DNA from: Dawidia soli
GTDB taxonomy: Bacteria > Bacteroidota > Bacteroidia > Cytophagales > Cyclobacteriaceae
Assembly (NCBI RefSeq): GCF_018598185.1
Contig: NZ_JAHESC010000004.1
Coordinates: 124,001 to 188,000, forward strand
Direction: 5' to 3'
DNA: 64,000 bases
The notes beneath the pieces are model-generated. The model saw only the letters and a list, made by a program, of their open reading frames with translations, was not told the DNA's origin and ran no database searches. Positions 54,797 through 63,663 of this stretch are shown here, piece by piece. Position numbers and translations under genes: made by a program. Position 1 is the stretch's first letter. Each line of letters opens with the position of its first letter.

Positions 54797-56245
54797 ATGA
54801 AAACGCGCATCCTGTTGTCATCCTTTATCCTGGCGGTGCTCATTCCGCTGCTGCACCCGGTATCCGGTCAGACCGTATCTGCCAATACCAAAACACAAAC
54901 CTCTGTCCACATCGACAACGATCGTTACCGCTGGTCGCAGAAAACCAACGGCAGCGAGTTCAACGTGGAGCTGCGCGGCCGCGTGGAAGTGACCGACGAC
55001 GATCGCGATATCAAGTCGCTGTCAGACGGCGGCTACCTCGAGATCAGCAAGACCGTCTTTGGCAGCAAGCGCTCGGTGGTGATCGAATCGCAGGGCGGCG
55101 GCAAGCTGAAACGTTCCTATTACGAGGGCCGCACGCTGGCGTCGTGGGAGGATGGCGGCAAAGCCTGGCTGGCAGACATTCTGCCCACCGTGGTACGCAC
55201 CACGGGAATCTCCGCCGAGGCCCGCGTGGAGCGCTTCTTCCGGAAGGGCGGCGCAACGGCCGTGCTAAACGAAATCAACCGGTTGGAGGGCGACGGTGTG
55301 CGGGCGCAATATGCGGCGCTGCTCATGAAGCAGCCGGTGCCGGTGGCGGAATATGCCGGCATCATCCGCTCCGTTAGCAGCAAGATCGACTCCGATCATT
55401 ATAAGGCCGAGTTCCTCCGCAACAACATCGGCAAATTCATTCAGACGAAGGAAGCTTCGGCGGCGGTATTCAGCGCCACGTTGCAGATCGAATCAGACCA
55501 CTACCGTGCCGGGGTGATCAAAGAGGCGCTGCGGGGCGATAACGTTACACAAGAAAATATTACCACCGCATTGCAAGCCGCATCCGAGATCGAGTCGGAC
55601 CATTATATTACCGAAGTGCTGACAGCGCTCTTACAAAAACCTAACCTGAGCGACGTCGCCATGGAAAAGCTGATCGAAACGACGACGGCCATCGAGTCCG
55701 ATCACTACAAAACGGAAATTCTCAAACGTGCGCTGAACAAGCCCAACCTGTCGAAGCGTTCGTACGAAAACCTGATCGAGTCGACACGCCACGTGGAGTC
55801 GGATCACTACCTGTCGGAGATCATCAAGGAAATGCTGTCGAAGAAGCTGACACCGGAGGTCATCGCCAGCACGGCGCAGATCCTGGGGTCGATCGAGTCG
55901 GATCACTACCGGTCGGAAGTGTTGGGTCGGTTGTTAAAACAGGAGTCGCTGAACGACGATCTGCTGGCCACGACACTAGACCTCTGCAAGGCGATGGATA
56001 GCGACCACTACAAATCACAGGTACTGCAACAGGCCGTGGCCGAAGTCAAAACCGACGGGCAGCTGGCCTCGGTGTTGCAGGTGGTGCATAGCATGGACTC
56101 CGATCACTATAAGACCGAGGTCATGACACGTGCCGCCAACCGGGTGAAGGCCGGTGGTACGCCGCTGAAAGATACCTATCGCGAGGTGGCGCGTTCGATC
56201 TCGTCGGAGACCTACTACGGACGGGTTTTACGGGCGCTCGATTGA
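54797..56245 (+). CDS. secreted protein with nine 34-residue SDHY repeats
   Basis: This 482-residue protein has a signal peptide (1-24, ending VSGQ), a beta-rich N-terminal domain (about 38-125) and then nine tandem repeats. Each repeat centres on an Ile/Val/Met-Glu/Asp-Ser-Asp-His-Tyr core followed by (K/R)(T/S)E(V/I)L. Core serines lie at residues 199, 233, 267, 301, 335, 368, 402 and 435; a degenerate ninth core is near 470 (SSETYY). Spacing is 33-35 residues, so an alpha-hairpin solenoid of TPR or HEAT character is likely. From memory, related repeats and the N-terminal domain occur at the ends of some M56 peptidases. The kinase gene starts 30 bases downstream, so it is probably the periplasmic part of that signalling unit. 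Confidence 0.8.
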   Translation: MKTRILLSSFILAVLIPLLHPVSGQTVSANTKTQTSVHIDNDRYRWSQKTNGSEFNVELRGRVEVTDDDRDIKSLSDGGYLEISKTVFGSKRSVVIESQGGGKLKRSYYEGRTLASWEDGGKAWLADILPTVVRTTGISAEARVERFFRKGGATAVLNEINRLEGDGVRAQYAALLMKQPVPVAEYAGIIRSVSSKIDSDHYKAEFLRNNIGKFIQTKEASAAVFSATLQIESDHYRAGVIKEALRGDNVTQENITTALQAASEIESDHYITEVLTALLQKPNLSDVAMEKLIETTTAIESDHYKTEILKRALNKPNLSKRSYENLIESTRHVESDHYLSEIIKEMLSKKLTPEVIASTAQILGSIESDHYRSEVLGRLLKQESLNDDLLATTLDLCKAMDSDHYKSQVLQQAVAEVKTDGQLASVLQVVHSMDSDHYKTEVMTRAANRVKAGGTPLKDTYREVARSISSETYYGRVLRALD

Positions 56246-56275
56246 TTTGACCACGCGATTTCGTAATTTACCCCT

Positions 56276-57358
56276 ATGCGCCATCCGCTCCGCCGATTTA
56301 CCTGGATCATCCTGCTGGCCGTTGTGTTTTTCTTCATGCTCTTCGTGTACCTGCACGTGAGCGAGACGGGAACGTTTCCCGACCTGCAGCGCAGCGGCTC
56401 CGGTATACTTTTCAGCATCCTGACCGGAAGTATACTGGCCGTGACCCTATACTTCGCCAACAGCGCGCTGGACCGGTGGATCCCCTGGCGCACGTACTTC
56501 ACCTCGCGGCTGCTGGTCGGCTATGGCACCGATGTGCTGCTGGCGCTGGGCGTGACCGTTGCTGCCGGTGCGGCATTCCTTTCGGTGGCCGGTGGCAATG
56601 TGCTGTGGCCGGGCTTCTCGGCGCGCGATGCGGATCTGTACTGGAAGCTGACGATCCTCTACCTGGCCGCGTTGTTCATGTACAATGTCATCTACGCGCT
56701 GCTCTTTTCGTACCAGCACTACACGGTCACGCAGATCGAAAAGCTGCAACGGGAGCGCCGCCAGCTGGAGCTGCAGTTCGAGGCGCTCAAAAGCCAGATC
56801 AGCCCGCACTACCTTTTTAACAGCCTGAACACCATCTCGTCGTTGTTGTATAAAGACCTACCGTCGGCCGAACAATTTATCCGCCGCCTGGCGCAGACAT
56901 ACCAGTTTATCCTGACGACGCGCAGCAAACCGTATGTATCGTTGCAAGAAGAGATCAGCTTTGTCGAGTCGTATTATTACCTGCTCCGTATCCGCTTTCA
57001 GCAACAGCTGCACGTGGAGATCAACCTGCCGCCCAACATCATGAACAGCAAGATCCCCCCGCTCACCCTGCAGATGCTGATCGAGAACGCGGTGAAGCAT
57101 AATCCCATGCATACCGACAAGAAGCTGTTCATTTACATTACCGCGCAAGACAACACCCGGCTGAAAGTCATCAACACCAAAACCGGCACAGCCAACGGTG
57201 TTACGTCGTTCCAGATCGGCCTGGACAATATCCAAAAGCGCTACCGTTTCTTTACCGACAAGAAGATCGAGATCCGTGACGATGAGAAATTCACCGTATC
57301 GCTTCCGCTCATACTCTTTCCGCCCAAGCTGAAACCTCAACTGAACGGCCACGCATGA
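56276..57358 (+). CDS. LytS-type membrane sensor histidine kinase
   Basis: This 360-residue kinase has four membrane helices (about 8-28, 45-62, 85-105, 125-148), a linker coiled coil (about 152-172) and a His_kinase domain with phospho-acceptor H178 in SQISPHYLFNSLN. The N-box LIENAVKHNP (N271, H275) and GLDNIQKRY are intact, so it should be an active kinase of the LytS/YehU type. It overlaps the next gene by the ATGA at 57355-57358. Its partner is the LytTR regulator two genes downstream. Confidence 0.92.
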   Translation: MRHPLRRFTWIILLAVVFFFMLFVYLHVSETGTFPDLQRSGSGILFSILTGSILAVTLYFANSALDRWIPWRTYFTSRLLVGYGTDVLLALGVTVAAGAAFLSVAGGNVLWPGFSARDADLYWKLTILYLAALFMYNVIYALLFSYQHYTVTQIEKLQRERRQLELQFEALKSQISPHYLFNSLNTISSLLYKDLPSAEQFIRRLAQTYQFILTTRSKPYVSLQEEISFVESYYYLLRIRFQQQLHVEINLPPNIMNSKIPPLTLQMLIENAVKHNPMHTDKKLFIYITAQDNTRLKVINTKTGTANGVTSFQIGLDNIQKRYRFFTDKKIEIRDDEKFTVSLPLILFPPKLKPQLNGHA

Positions 57359-58410
57359 AACGGTATTTTATTCATCACCCCGTCTTCCGCATCCTGGCGC
57401 CCGCTTTTTATGGCGCGTTGGTCTACTTGTTGGTCCTGATGATCAACGACACCGTGGCCCAGATCAACGACCTGTTCAACAGCCAGGAGCTGTACCTGTG
57501 CATCGGGCTTACGTACCTGGCCTTTGAATCGTGTCGCTTAGTGATCGTGCTGCAGCATCGCTTTCAACGCGATAAACGTACCGCGCGGCTGATCATGACG
57601 CAGGCGCTGGCTACGCTGATCTTGTCCACAGGCCTTGTCATGGTCGGACTGCACTTGTATTTTCAATACGTGATCGGCTTTGGCATGACGAACGAGCAGT
57701 TCGCGGTCTTCTTTTCCATCTTTGCCGTAACGGCGGCGCTATACAACCTGCTTTACATCAGCGACTATTATCTCCACCAGGAAAATACGCTCAAGCTACA
57801 AGCAGAAATGCAAAACAAAGCAACCCTGGAAGTAGAGATGCAGGAGTTCCAGCACGACATCAATCCGGAGCTTTTGTACGAGAGCCTCGAAAGCCTGATC
57901 GGCATTATGTACCGCGACGTAGAGAAGGCGGAAGCATACATCGACTCGCTGGCCACCGCCTACCGGTATGTGCTGACGAACCGGCACCACGAGCTGATCG
58001 CGGCAGAAACTGAAATTGACGCGGCACGAAACCTGGTGCGGCTGTTGAATGAGCGGTACTTCGGCCAGCTCACACTCGAAGTAACCGACGACGAAGGCCT
58101 GACAGACGCGATGCTGATACCCGGGTCGCTGCCCATCCTGGTAGAGTACATCGTGCGCAACACGATCGTGACGCGTTTCGAGCCGTTGTCCATTACCTGC
58201 TACACAGAAGACAACTACCTGGTGCTACAAAGCAAGCTGAACGACCGGTTGATACCGTACGCAGACAGCGAGGTGGCTTTCATGCGGTTACAACGCTCGT
58301 ACTCGCTCTACAGCGACCTGCCGCTGATCAAGGTAAAGGCGTACCAGGAAAATTATATTAAATTACCGCTGCTTCGTGTAGAGGAAGCTACCCCTTTGGA
58401 GGCCCTATGA
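57355..58410 (+). CDS. degenerate LytS-like protein (predicted pseudokinase)
   Basis: This 351-residue protein repeats the layout of its upstream neighbour: about four membrane helices (20-35, 48-66, 78-105, 118-138), a coiled linker and a kinase-like domain. Aligned with the active paralogue, the acceptor block ISPHYLFNSL becomes INPELLYESL, so the His is Glu172. The N-box MLIENAVKHN becomes ILVEYIVRNT, so Asn is Tyr265 and the second His is Asn269. ATP binding and autophosphorylation are therefore not expected. Retention of helices, coupling by ATGA at both ends and an uninterrupted frame argue for selection as a regulator of the first kinase or the response regulator, perhaps as heterodimer partner. 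Confidence 0.85.
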   Translation: MKRYFIHHPVFRILAPAFYGALVYLLVLMINDTVAQINDLFNSQELYLCIGLTYLAFESCRLVIVLQHRFQRDKRTARLIMTQALATLILSTGLVMVGLHLYFQYVIGFGMTNEQFAVFFSIFAVTAALYNLLYISDYYLHQENTLKLQAEMQNKATLEVEMQEFQHDINPELLYESLESLIGIMYRDVEKAEAYIDSLATAYRYVLTNRHHELIAAETEIDAARNLVRLLNERYFGQLTLEVTDDEGLTDAMLIPGSLPILVEYIVRNTIVTRFEPLSITCYTEDNYLVLQSKLNDRLIPYADSEVAFMRLQRSYSLYSDLPLIKVKAYQENYIKLPLLRVEEATPLEAL

Positions 58411-59180
58411 AAGTTGCAATCATTGAAGATGAACTGCCGGCGGCGGAGAAACTGGAACGCTATCTCGCGAAGTACGATCCATCTATCGTCGTAACGGCCC
58501 GGCTGGATTCGGTGGCTGCAGCCGTACCGTGGCTGCAACAGCACCAGGATGAGGTCGACCTGATCTTTGTGGACATTCAACTGATCGACGGCCTGAGCTT
58601 CCAGATCTTTCAAGCCGTGCAGGTGCGCAAACCGGTGATCTTTACGACCGCCTATAACGAATTTGCACTCGATGCCTTTAAGGTGAACAGCATCGACTAC
58701 CTGCTGAAGCCCGTGACGTTTACAGACCTGGCTGCCAGCTTAAAGAAAATGGAATCCCTGCGGCAACAGCTGCAATTTCCGGCCGTGCAGGCACAACGCA
58801 TCAGCCAGGTGGCGACGGCATCGCCGGGCACGATACACAAGCGCCGGTTTATGGTGAAGGTCGGCGAGCATATCCGCTCCATTACCGCCGACCAGATCAG
58901 CCTACTCTACGCCGACGGCCGCGACGTATACCTGGTTACCGGGCAGAACAAAAAGTTCATCATCGACTATACGCTGGAAGCGCTGGAAGACATGCTCGAC
59001 CCCCAGGTATTCTTCCGGATCAACCGCACCTATATCATCAACATCAACGCGATCAAAGACGTGCTGATCTATTCCAACAGCCGACTAAAGATCACCATGA
59101 TCCAGGAATTCGACAAAGAGATCATCGTCAGCCGCGAGAAAGTGGGCGATTTCAAGACCTGGTTTGACGGCGCCCAGTAG
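58407..59180 (+). CDS. LytTR-family response regulator
   Basis: This 257-residue regulator has a receiver domain (IIEDE pair, phospho-acceptor D56 in DLIFVDIQLIDG, Lys in YLLKPV) and a C-terminal LytTR DNA-binding domain (about 145-250: FMVKVGEHIRSI, LLYADGRDVYLVTG, FFRINRTYIININAI). LytTR proteins bind pairs of short direct repeats. It is the last gene of the four-gene unit and overlaps the pseudokinase gene by ATGA. Its targets may include the SDHY-repeat gene itself, but I could not confirm a repeat pair upstream. Confidence 0.94.
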   Translation: MKVAIIEDELPAAEKLERYLAKYDPSIVVTARLDSVAAAVPWLQQHQDEVDLIFVDIQLIDGLSFQIFQAVQVRKPVIFTTAYNEFALDAFKVNSIDYLLKPVTFTDLAASLKKMESLRQQLQFPAVQAQRISQVATASPGTIHKRRFMVKVGEHIRSITADQISLLYADGRDVYLVTGQNKKFIIDYTLEALEDMLDPQVFFRINRTYIININAIKDVLIYSNSRLKITMIQEFDKEIIVSREKVGDFKTWFDGAQ

Positions 59181-59280
59181 ACAGTGGAGTGTGAATTGTG
59201 AGCGCGAACACACCTCAGCTGGCATAAGTGCGCCGCACAAGGAGTGCAGTTGCCGCAAGCGTCAACAACATTCCAGTCGG

Positions 59281-59324
59281 AGTTGAAGCATAGATAAAGC
59301 AGCGCCTATAGAGCTGCTTCAACT
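59281..59324. repeat. overlapping inverted repeats between convergent genes
   Basis: AGTTGAAGCA (59281-59290) pairs with TGCTTCAACT (59315-59324). The nested AAGCAGC (59297-59303) pairs with GCTGCTT (59313-59319), which shares bases with the first arm, so the two stems exclude each other. It lies in the 256-base gap between the LytTR gene and the cupin gene and may act as a bidirectional terminator. Confidence 0.4.
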
Positions 59325-59436
59325 GTGCCGCAACCCTGCCGTAACAGTGCCACATCTCTGCTGCAACCCCGACGTTGCCCCGGGATTGCTGGGCGCCAGG
59401 AATCCTCCTATGGGCTAGCATGCACCGTACCCTCCT

Positions 59437-59772
59437 TTAAAGAAAATCGGCACGCAACGGCGTAAAGCTATCAATCAACCGCACATGCTTCGTCAATACC
59501 TGAATAGTATGCGGCTTGTTTGACGGAACGCAAAACATGTCGCCGGCCTTCAAGTATGCATCCGGCTCGCCTTCACAAAAGAATATAATTTCACCGGCGG
59601 CGACATACGTCGTCTGTTCATGTACATGACTATGCGGCGGGTCGGGCGCCGCCCACGGGCCGTTGTTAAAGTCGATGACGACCGTCATCAATTGTTGTTC
59701 GTGAATGAGGTAACGGGTTACTCCCTCCTTTACCTGCGCTACCGCGGCCTTGTCAGCATGAATGACGGGCAT
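59437..59772 (-). CDS. kdgF: KdgF-like cupin (pectin degradation)
   Basis: This 111-residue single-domain cupin has the metal motif HSHVHEQTTYVAAGE (three His and a Glu) and a second motif (GDMFCVPSNKPHTIQV). In pectin-degrading bacteria KdgF speeds linearisation of unsaturated galacturonate to DKI. Length and the flanking pectinase genes support this assignment, though other small cupins look alike. It is the last gene of the pectin operon, 24 bases after the methylesterase. Confidence 0.8.
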   Translation of the reverse strand: MPVIHADKAAVAQVKEGVTRYLIHEQQLMTVVIDFNNGPWAAPDPPHSHVHEQTTYVAAGEIIFFCEGEPDAYLKAGDMFCVPSNKPHTIQVLTKHVRLIDSFTPLRADFL

Positions 59773-59796
59773 AAATATCGTGTATTAAATTCTGCC

Positions 59797-60783
59797 TCAA
59801 GGTACGCTTATCTTCCAATCTCCTAAAATCGCTTCGACCGTGTAGGCAGCCGCTTCGGCGGCCGTGAGCACATGCGCCCACGGTGCGCGTGTATTGCTAT
59901 CGGCCCCCGGACCGGTAGATGCGTACTCGGCATAATAAGCGGTCTTCTCGGCATCAGGCTTATCCCAATTGTGCCAGCCTTCCTTCTTAACCTGTTTGTC
60001 GAGATAACAACGGATAAAAACCGTCTTGGCCCAGGGGCGCCAGGGCCGGCCCAGGTAGAACGATCCTTCGGGCGCGTCGCCCGTAATCTTGCAGTCGAGG
60101 AAAACAAAGCCGTGCGCGGTGGTTTCCAGCGTAGATGCTGCGGTGACATAGCCACCGGGCTTTTTGCAAAAGATCGTACAATGATCAAAGACAGCGGTGG
60201 ACCAGCCAAAGATAAAATCGACCGTGCCTTCGATATAGCAGTCTTTGTAATATTGCCGGCTTTTCTCTCCGAAGGGATAGAGCGTATCCTGATGGCCAAG
60301 GAAACGGCAATGCTGAAACATCACGCGATCGCCGGCTATCCGCATGGCTACCGCCTGCCCTACCGGCCCGGCGCTGTTTTCGAAGGTGATGTTCTCGGCA
60401 TGGAAGTCGTCGGCAAATACAAAGAAGGAGGATGAACCGGTTGTGCCCATTTCTTCGCCGAAGCGATTTTTCTTCGAAGCATAGTCGTCGTAGGTCACGA
60501 CGGTCCTGGTCACGCCTTCGCCTGTAAGGCGGACGTTGGTTTTGGACGTTGCCAGCGTGAGCTTCTCTTTATAGACTCCCTTTCGGAGCAGGATCCGTGT
60601 TTGTTTCTTGCGGAAATCAGGCACGGCGTTGAAGGCATCCTGAAGCGTGCGAAAATCGCCGGAACCATCCTGCGCTACTATAAAATCATAGGACACTGTT
60701 TCCGGTGCCAGTGTGGACTGCGCACGGACGTGCAGCGTGAATATCGCCAGCACGATCGTCCAGGTTATACGACGATTCTTCAT
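59797..60783 (-). CDS. pectinesterase (CE8), secreted
   Basis: This 328-residue secreted enzyme has a signal peptide ending HVRAQ and the CE8 beta-helix motifs: GQAVAMRIAG with Q143, GHQDTLYP with Q165-D166, GTVDFIFG with D189, and LGRPWRPW with R246. It removes methyl groups from homogalacturonan, preparing it for lyases or hydrolases. The gene starts 3 bases after the GH43 stop. All catalytic residues are intact. Confidence 0.95.
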   Translation of the reverse strand: MKNRRITWTIVLAIFTLHVRAQSTLAPETVSYDFIVAQDGSGDFRTLQDAFNAVPDFRKKQTRILLRKGVYKEKLTLATSKTNVRLTGEGVTRTVVTYDDYASKKNRFGEEMGTTGSSSFFVFADDFHAENITFENSAGPVGQAVAMRIAGDRVMFQHCRFLGHQDTLYPFGEKSRQYYKDCYIEGTVDFIFGWSTAVFDHCTIFCKKPGGYVTAASTLETTAHGFVFLDCKITGDAPEGSFYLGRPWRPWAKTVFIRCYLDKQVKKEGWHNWDKPDAEKTAYYAEYASTGPGADSNTRAPWAHVLTAAEAAAYTVEAILGDWKISVP

Positions 60784-60786
60784 GTG

Positions 60787-62400
60787 TCAGGGCTTTACGG
60801 GCGTGACAGTGAACCAATCGAAATCTGCGTAACCGGCGTCGTTCGTCTTACCGGTGCGGGTACAGAAGATCCCGGTCTTGGCGCCAATCCAGCGGCCGGG
60901 CTCGGCCTGAAACATTTCGCCGGCGGGTGTATAGGTTGTGCCGTCGGTACTATAGCTGAATTGACAACGGGCTTCTTTGGTAACGGTCACGCGCAGATAT
61001 ACTGTGCTGTCTTTCATTTTTGCTATTGACCTCTCCGTATCCGGCTTGCCGCCGGGAGCGTCCGCGCAACGCGCGTGTACCAGGTGTACTCCTTCCGGGG
61101 TATTGCGTAGCGCGAGCATGGCATAGGCCTGTCCGTAAACGATCAGGCCGGCGGCCTCGCCGGGTAGCGTTGAGTGTGGATAAAAAGCGAGCTTGGTGGT
61201 GACCGTAAATTCTTCCGCGGGGAATTTCTGTAACAGGATGTTGGGTATATCCCAATAGTTCTTCGCGTCGACGGGTATCGGCGCCGCATAAAGGCGCAGT
61301 ACGCCTTTTGCGGGATACAAGAACGACCACATGGCCGCAGGGTTTGCTTGCCATTGCCATTGCAGGCCCAGGATGCCACTGTTGAAGTCGTCGCTTTCAG
61401 GCGGTGCTGCGATAGATGCCTTAGTCTTTCCGATGTTGGGCTTTTTATGGGTTGCCACAGGTTCTCCCTTGCCATCGCCGTCTTGATCCATCCCGATGAC
61501 GGGCCAGTCGCCGCGCCACTGCATGGGCTGCAGGTGTACAATGCGGCCGTAGGCGCCCTTATCCTGGAAGTGCAGAAACCAGTCTTCGCCGGTGGGTGTG
61601 TTGACCCACGCTCCCTGGTGCGGGCCATTGATCGCGGTAGTGCCCTGGTCCATCACCACACGACGCTCATAGGGACCGTAGATGTTGCGCGACCGCAACA
61701 CCAACTGCCAGCCGGTAGAGACTCCGCCGGCGGGTGCGAAGATATAATAGTAGCCGTTACGCTTGTACAGCTTCGGGCCTTCGATGGTAGGATCTATGCC
61801 GTGGCCGTCATATATCAATGTACCGGCGTCGAGCGTGCGGGTGCCCTCGGGGTTGAGGCGTTTTATCGCGAGTACGCTTTTTATACCGGCGCGGCTCCCG
61901 GCGTAGGCATAGACCAAATATACTTTCCCGTTGTCATCCCACAAGGGACAGGGGTCGATCAGTCCTTTGCCGGCTTCTACCAGCACAGGTTCGCTCCAGG
62001 GACCGGTAATCTGCGGGGCAGTAGTGACGTATATGCCAAAGTCCGGGTCGGGATAATAAATGTAGAACAGGCCACCGTGGTGCCGAATGGCAGGCGCCCA
62101 TACACCGTTGCCGTGCTGTGTTTTGGCAAAGTGATCGTAGGGCGGCTGACGCGGCAACGCATGGCCCACGAGCGACCAGTTGACCAGGTCCCTGGAATGC
62201 AGCAGCGGCAACCCGGGAACGGCGTCGAAGCTGGAGGCGGTCATGTAGTAGTCGTCGCCGACGCGGATGGCGTCAGGGTCGGAGTAGTCCGCATGTAGTA
62301 TGGGGTTGCGGTACGTGCCGTTGTTCTGGTCGGAGGTGTAGACCTGGGCCATTGTGGTGATGCTGGCCCCAACGATCTTGCAGATCAGTATAAATCTCAT
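60787..62400 (-). CDS. glycoside hydrolase family 43 enzyme with C-terminal lectin-like domain
   Basis: This 537-residue secreted enzyme has a signal peptide (about 1-18) and the five-bladed GH43 domain: catalytic base Asp41 in ADYSDPDAIRVGDDYY, the LIDPCPLWDDNGK block and the acid Glu in TIEGPKLYKRNGYYYIF. The C-terminal 190 residues form a concanavalin-like domain (from about 335), as in GH43 subfamily 12. Members cleave arabinose, xylose or galactose side chains, here probably from rhamnogalacturonan. ATG at 62400 is chosen; it lies 14 bases after the DUF4861 stop. Confidence 0.93.
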   Translation of the reverse strand: MRFILICKIVGASITTMAQVYTSDQNNGTYRNPILHADYSDPDAIRVGDDYYMTASSFDAVPGLPLLHSRDLVNWSLVGHALPRQPPYDHFAKTQHGNGVWAPAIRHHGGLFYIYYPDPDFGIYVTTAPQITGPWSEPVLVEAGKGLIDPCPLWDDNGKVYLVYAYAGSRAGIKSVLAIKRLNPEGTRTLDAGTLIYDGHGIDPTIEGPKLYKRNGYYYIFAPAGGVSTGWQLVLRSRNIYGPYERRVVMDQGTTAINGPHQGAWVNTPTGEDWFLHFQDKGAYGRIVHLQPMQWRGDWPVIGMDQDGDGKGEPVATHKKPNIGKTKASIAAPPESDDFNSGILGLQWQWQANPAAMWSFLYPAKGVLRLYAAPIPVDAKNYWDIPNILLQKFPAEEFTVTTKLAFYPHSTLPGEAAGLIVYGQAYAMLALRNTPEGVHLVHARCADAPGGKPDTERSIAKMKDSTVYLRVTVTKEARCQFSYSTDGTTYTPAGEMFQAEPGRWIGAKTGIFCTRTGKTNDAGYADFDWFTVTPVKP

Positions 62401-62414
62401 ATCGATCATTTGTC

Positions 62415-63662
62415 TCACTTCACCACCTCGACCTTCACCGGCACTGCCAACGCTGCAGCAACACCGTCCAGATAAGCATAGAATTGCTGCTCCGTCCCGA
62501 TTCCGCCCGGCTCCCCTACCCAGGCCGCCAGGAAATAATACTCCACCAGCTTGTCTGCCGGTGTTAGCTGCACAAGGTGACTATAGGCATCCGCCGTAAA
62601 GCCCGTTCCTTCTCTGGGCTTGAAGAATACGGCAAGCCCGAGGTTATCATCATTCAAACTCTGTTTACCAAATGTCGCCAGATACCCCCAATGTTTGTCA
62701 TCTCCATTCTTCGTCACCAGCGGGGCCGCTTTATCTTTTACAATGCCGGTACAAAAATGCTCCGGCTTCTGCGAGAACATCAACCGCAGATGACTTATCC
62801 GCGTACCCGCATGGATAGACAGTTCCGACTGCACGTCGTACTTCTTGCCCTCCACCTGCCAACCTGCATAGTGCGTTTCAATAGCCGAGTACACCACACC
62901 ATTTTCCGAGATCCGGCAACGTACGCTATCCGTCTTTTCAATCCGTACAGCCTGCCCATTCGAAAGTATCGCCGGCGACCCGAGCCCCACGGCCTTGCCG
63001 ACCTTCATCACGTCCATGCCCCACGGCTGCATGTGATGATAGGATTCGAAGCCGTCGAGGCCGATTTGCTGGAGTACCATGTCGGTGGTCTTTTTGCCGA
63101 ATACGTCTGTGGCGTTGCGTTGATCCAGGTAAAAACGATAGCCGACCTTGTCCGACTCCCAGCCGGGCCCTTCATAACGGATGAACCACGAGTGGTCCTT
63201 ATGCTCCGGCGGCACATGCAGGGATGTGACGGGTTGGAATCTTCCGCCCATATACTCCCGGCCTTGCCAGGCACCCTCTACTTTATGGGATAGCTCCGCT
63301 TGCGTGCGCTTAGGATAGTTGCGCGCGATAGCAGCGGTGGGATGGAACCGGATGGTCAGCGTGCGGGCAACGGAGGGCGCGAGTGTATCGAGAACGAAAG
63401 CCACCCCGGCATCAGCGCCACCATGGTTATACTGACTCGGAATTTCGGTCGTGCCGTCCAGGACGGCAAACGCCCTGGGATTGAACTGGGGAATTGACTT
63501 TTTTAGTTGCGCAGTTGTAACTAACACCAGGGCATCGGCCCGGCCCGTGGGGCCGGCGTTCGTCACCTTTATGGTGAATGCCTGGGGGAAGTTTTTTTTC
63601 AGGTCCTGGGCACTTAGTGCCGATGTTGTCAGGACCGTCAGCAGTATAAATAATTTTTTCAT
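62415..63662 (-). CDS. DUF4861-family secreted protein
   Basis: This 415-residue protein has a signal peptide ending ALSAQ and the DUF4861 pattern: GAWQGREYMGGRFQPVTSL, SWFIRYEGPGWESDKVGYRFYLDQRNATDVFGKK in pieces, and MGMDVMKVG-like WGMDVMKVGKAVG. The fold is probably all-beta and related to pectin utilisation proteins; no activity is known to me. It lies between GH105 and GH43 with 1 base after the GH105 stop, so it acts in pectin breakdown at the cell surface or periplasm. Confidence 0.85.
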   Translation of the reverse strand: MKKLFILLTVLTTSALSAQDLKKNFPQAFTIKVTNAGPTGRADALVLVTTAQLKKSIPQFNPRAFAVLDGTTEIPSQYNHGGADAGVAFVLDTLAPSVARTLTIRFHPTAAIARNYPKRTQAELSHKVEGAWQGREYMGGRFQPVTSLHVPPEHKDHSWFIRYEGPGWESDKVGYRFYLDQRNATDVFGKKTTDMVLQQIGLDGFESYHHMQPWGMDVMKVGKAVGLGSPAILSNGQAVRIEKTDSVRCRISENGVVYSAIETHYAGWQVEGKKYDVQSELSIHAGTRISHLRLMFSQKPEHFCTGIVKDKAAPLVTKNGDDKHWGYLATFGKQSLNDDNLGLAVFFKPREGTGFTADAYSHLVQLTPADKLVEYYFLAAWVGEPGGIGTEQQFYAYLDGVAAALAVPVKVEVVK

Positions 63663-63663
63663 C

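Noticed and set aside
54797-56245. DNA-level tandem repeats in the SDHY gene
   Set aside because: The repeat is clear in protein but the nucleotide copies have diverged, so I list it as a protein feature and not as a DNA repeat or CRISPR-like array.
59215-59421. 68-codon open frame on the minus strand between the LytTR and cupin genes
   Set aside because: Covers the inverted repeats, has no ribosome binding site or conserved pattern, and looks like chance.
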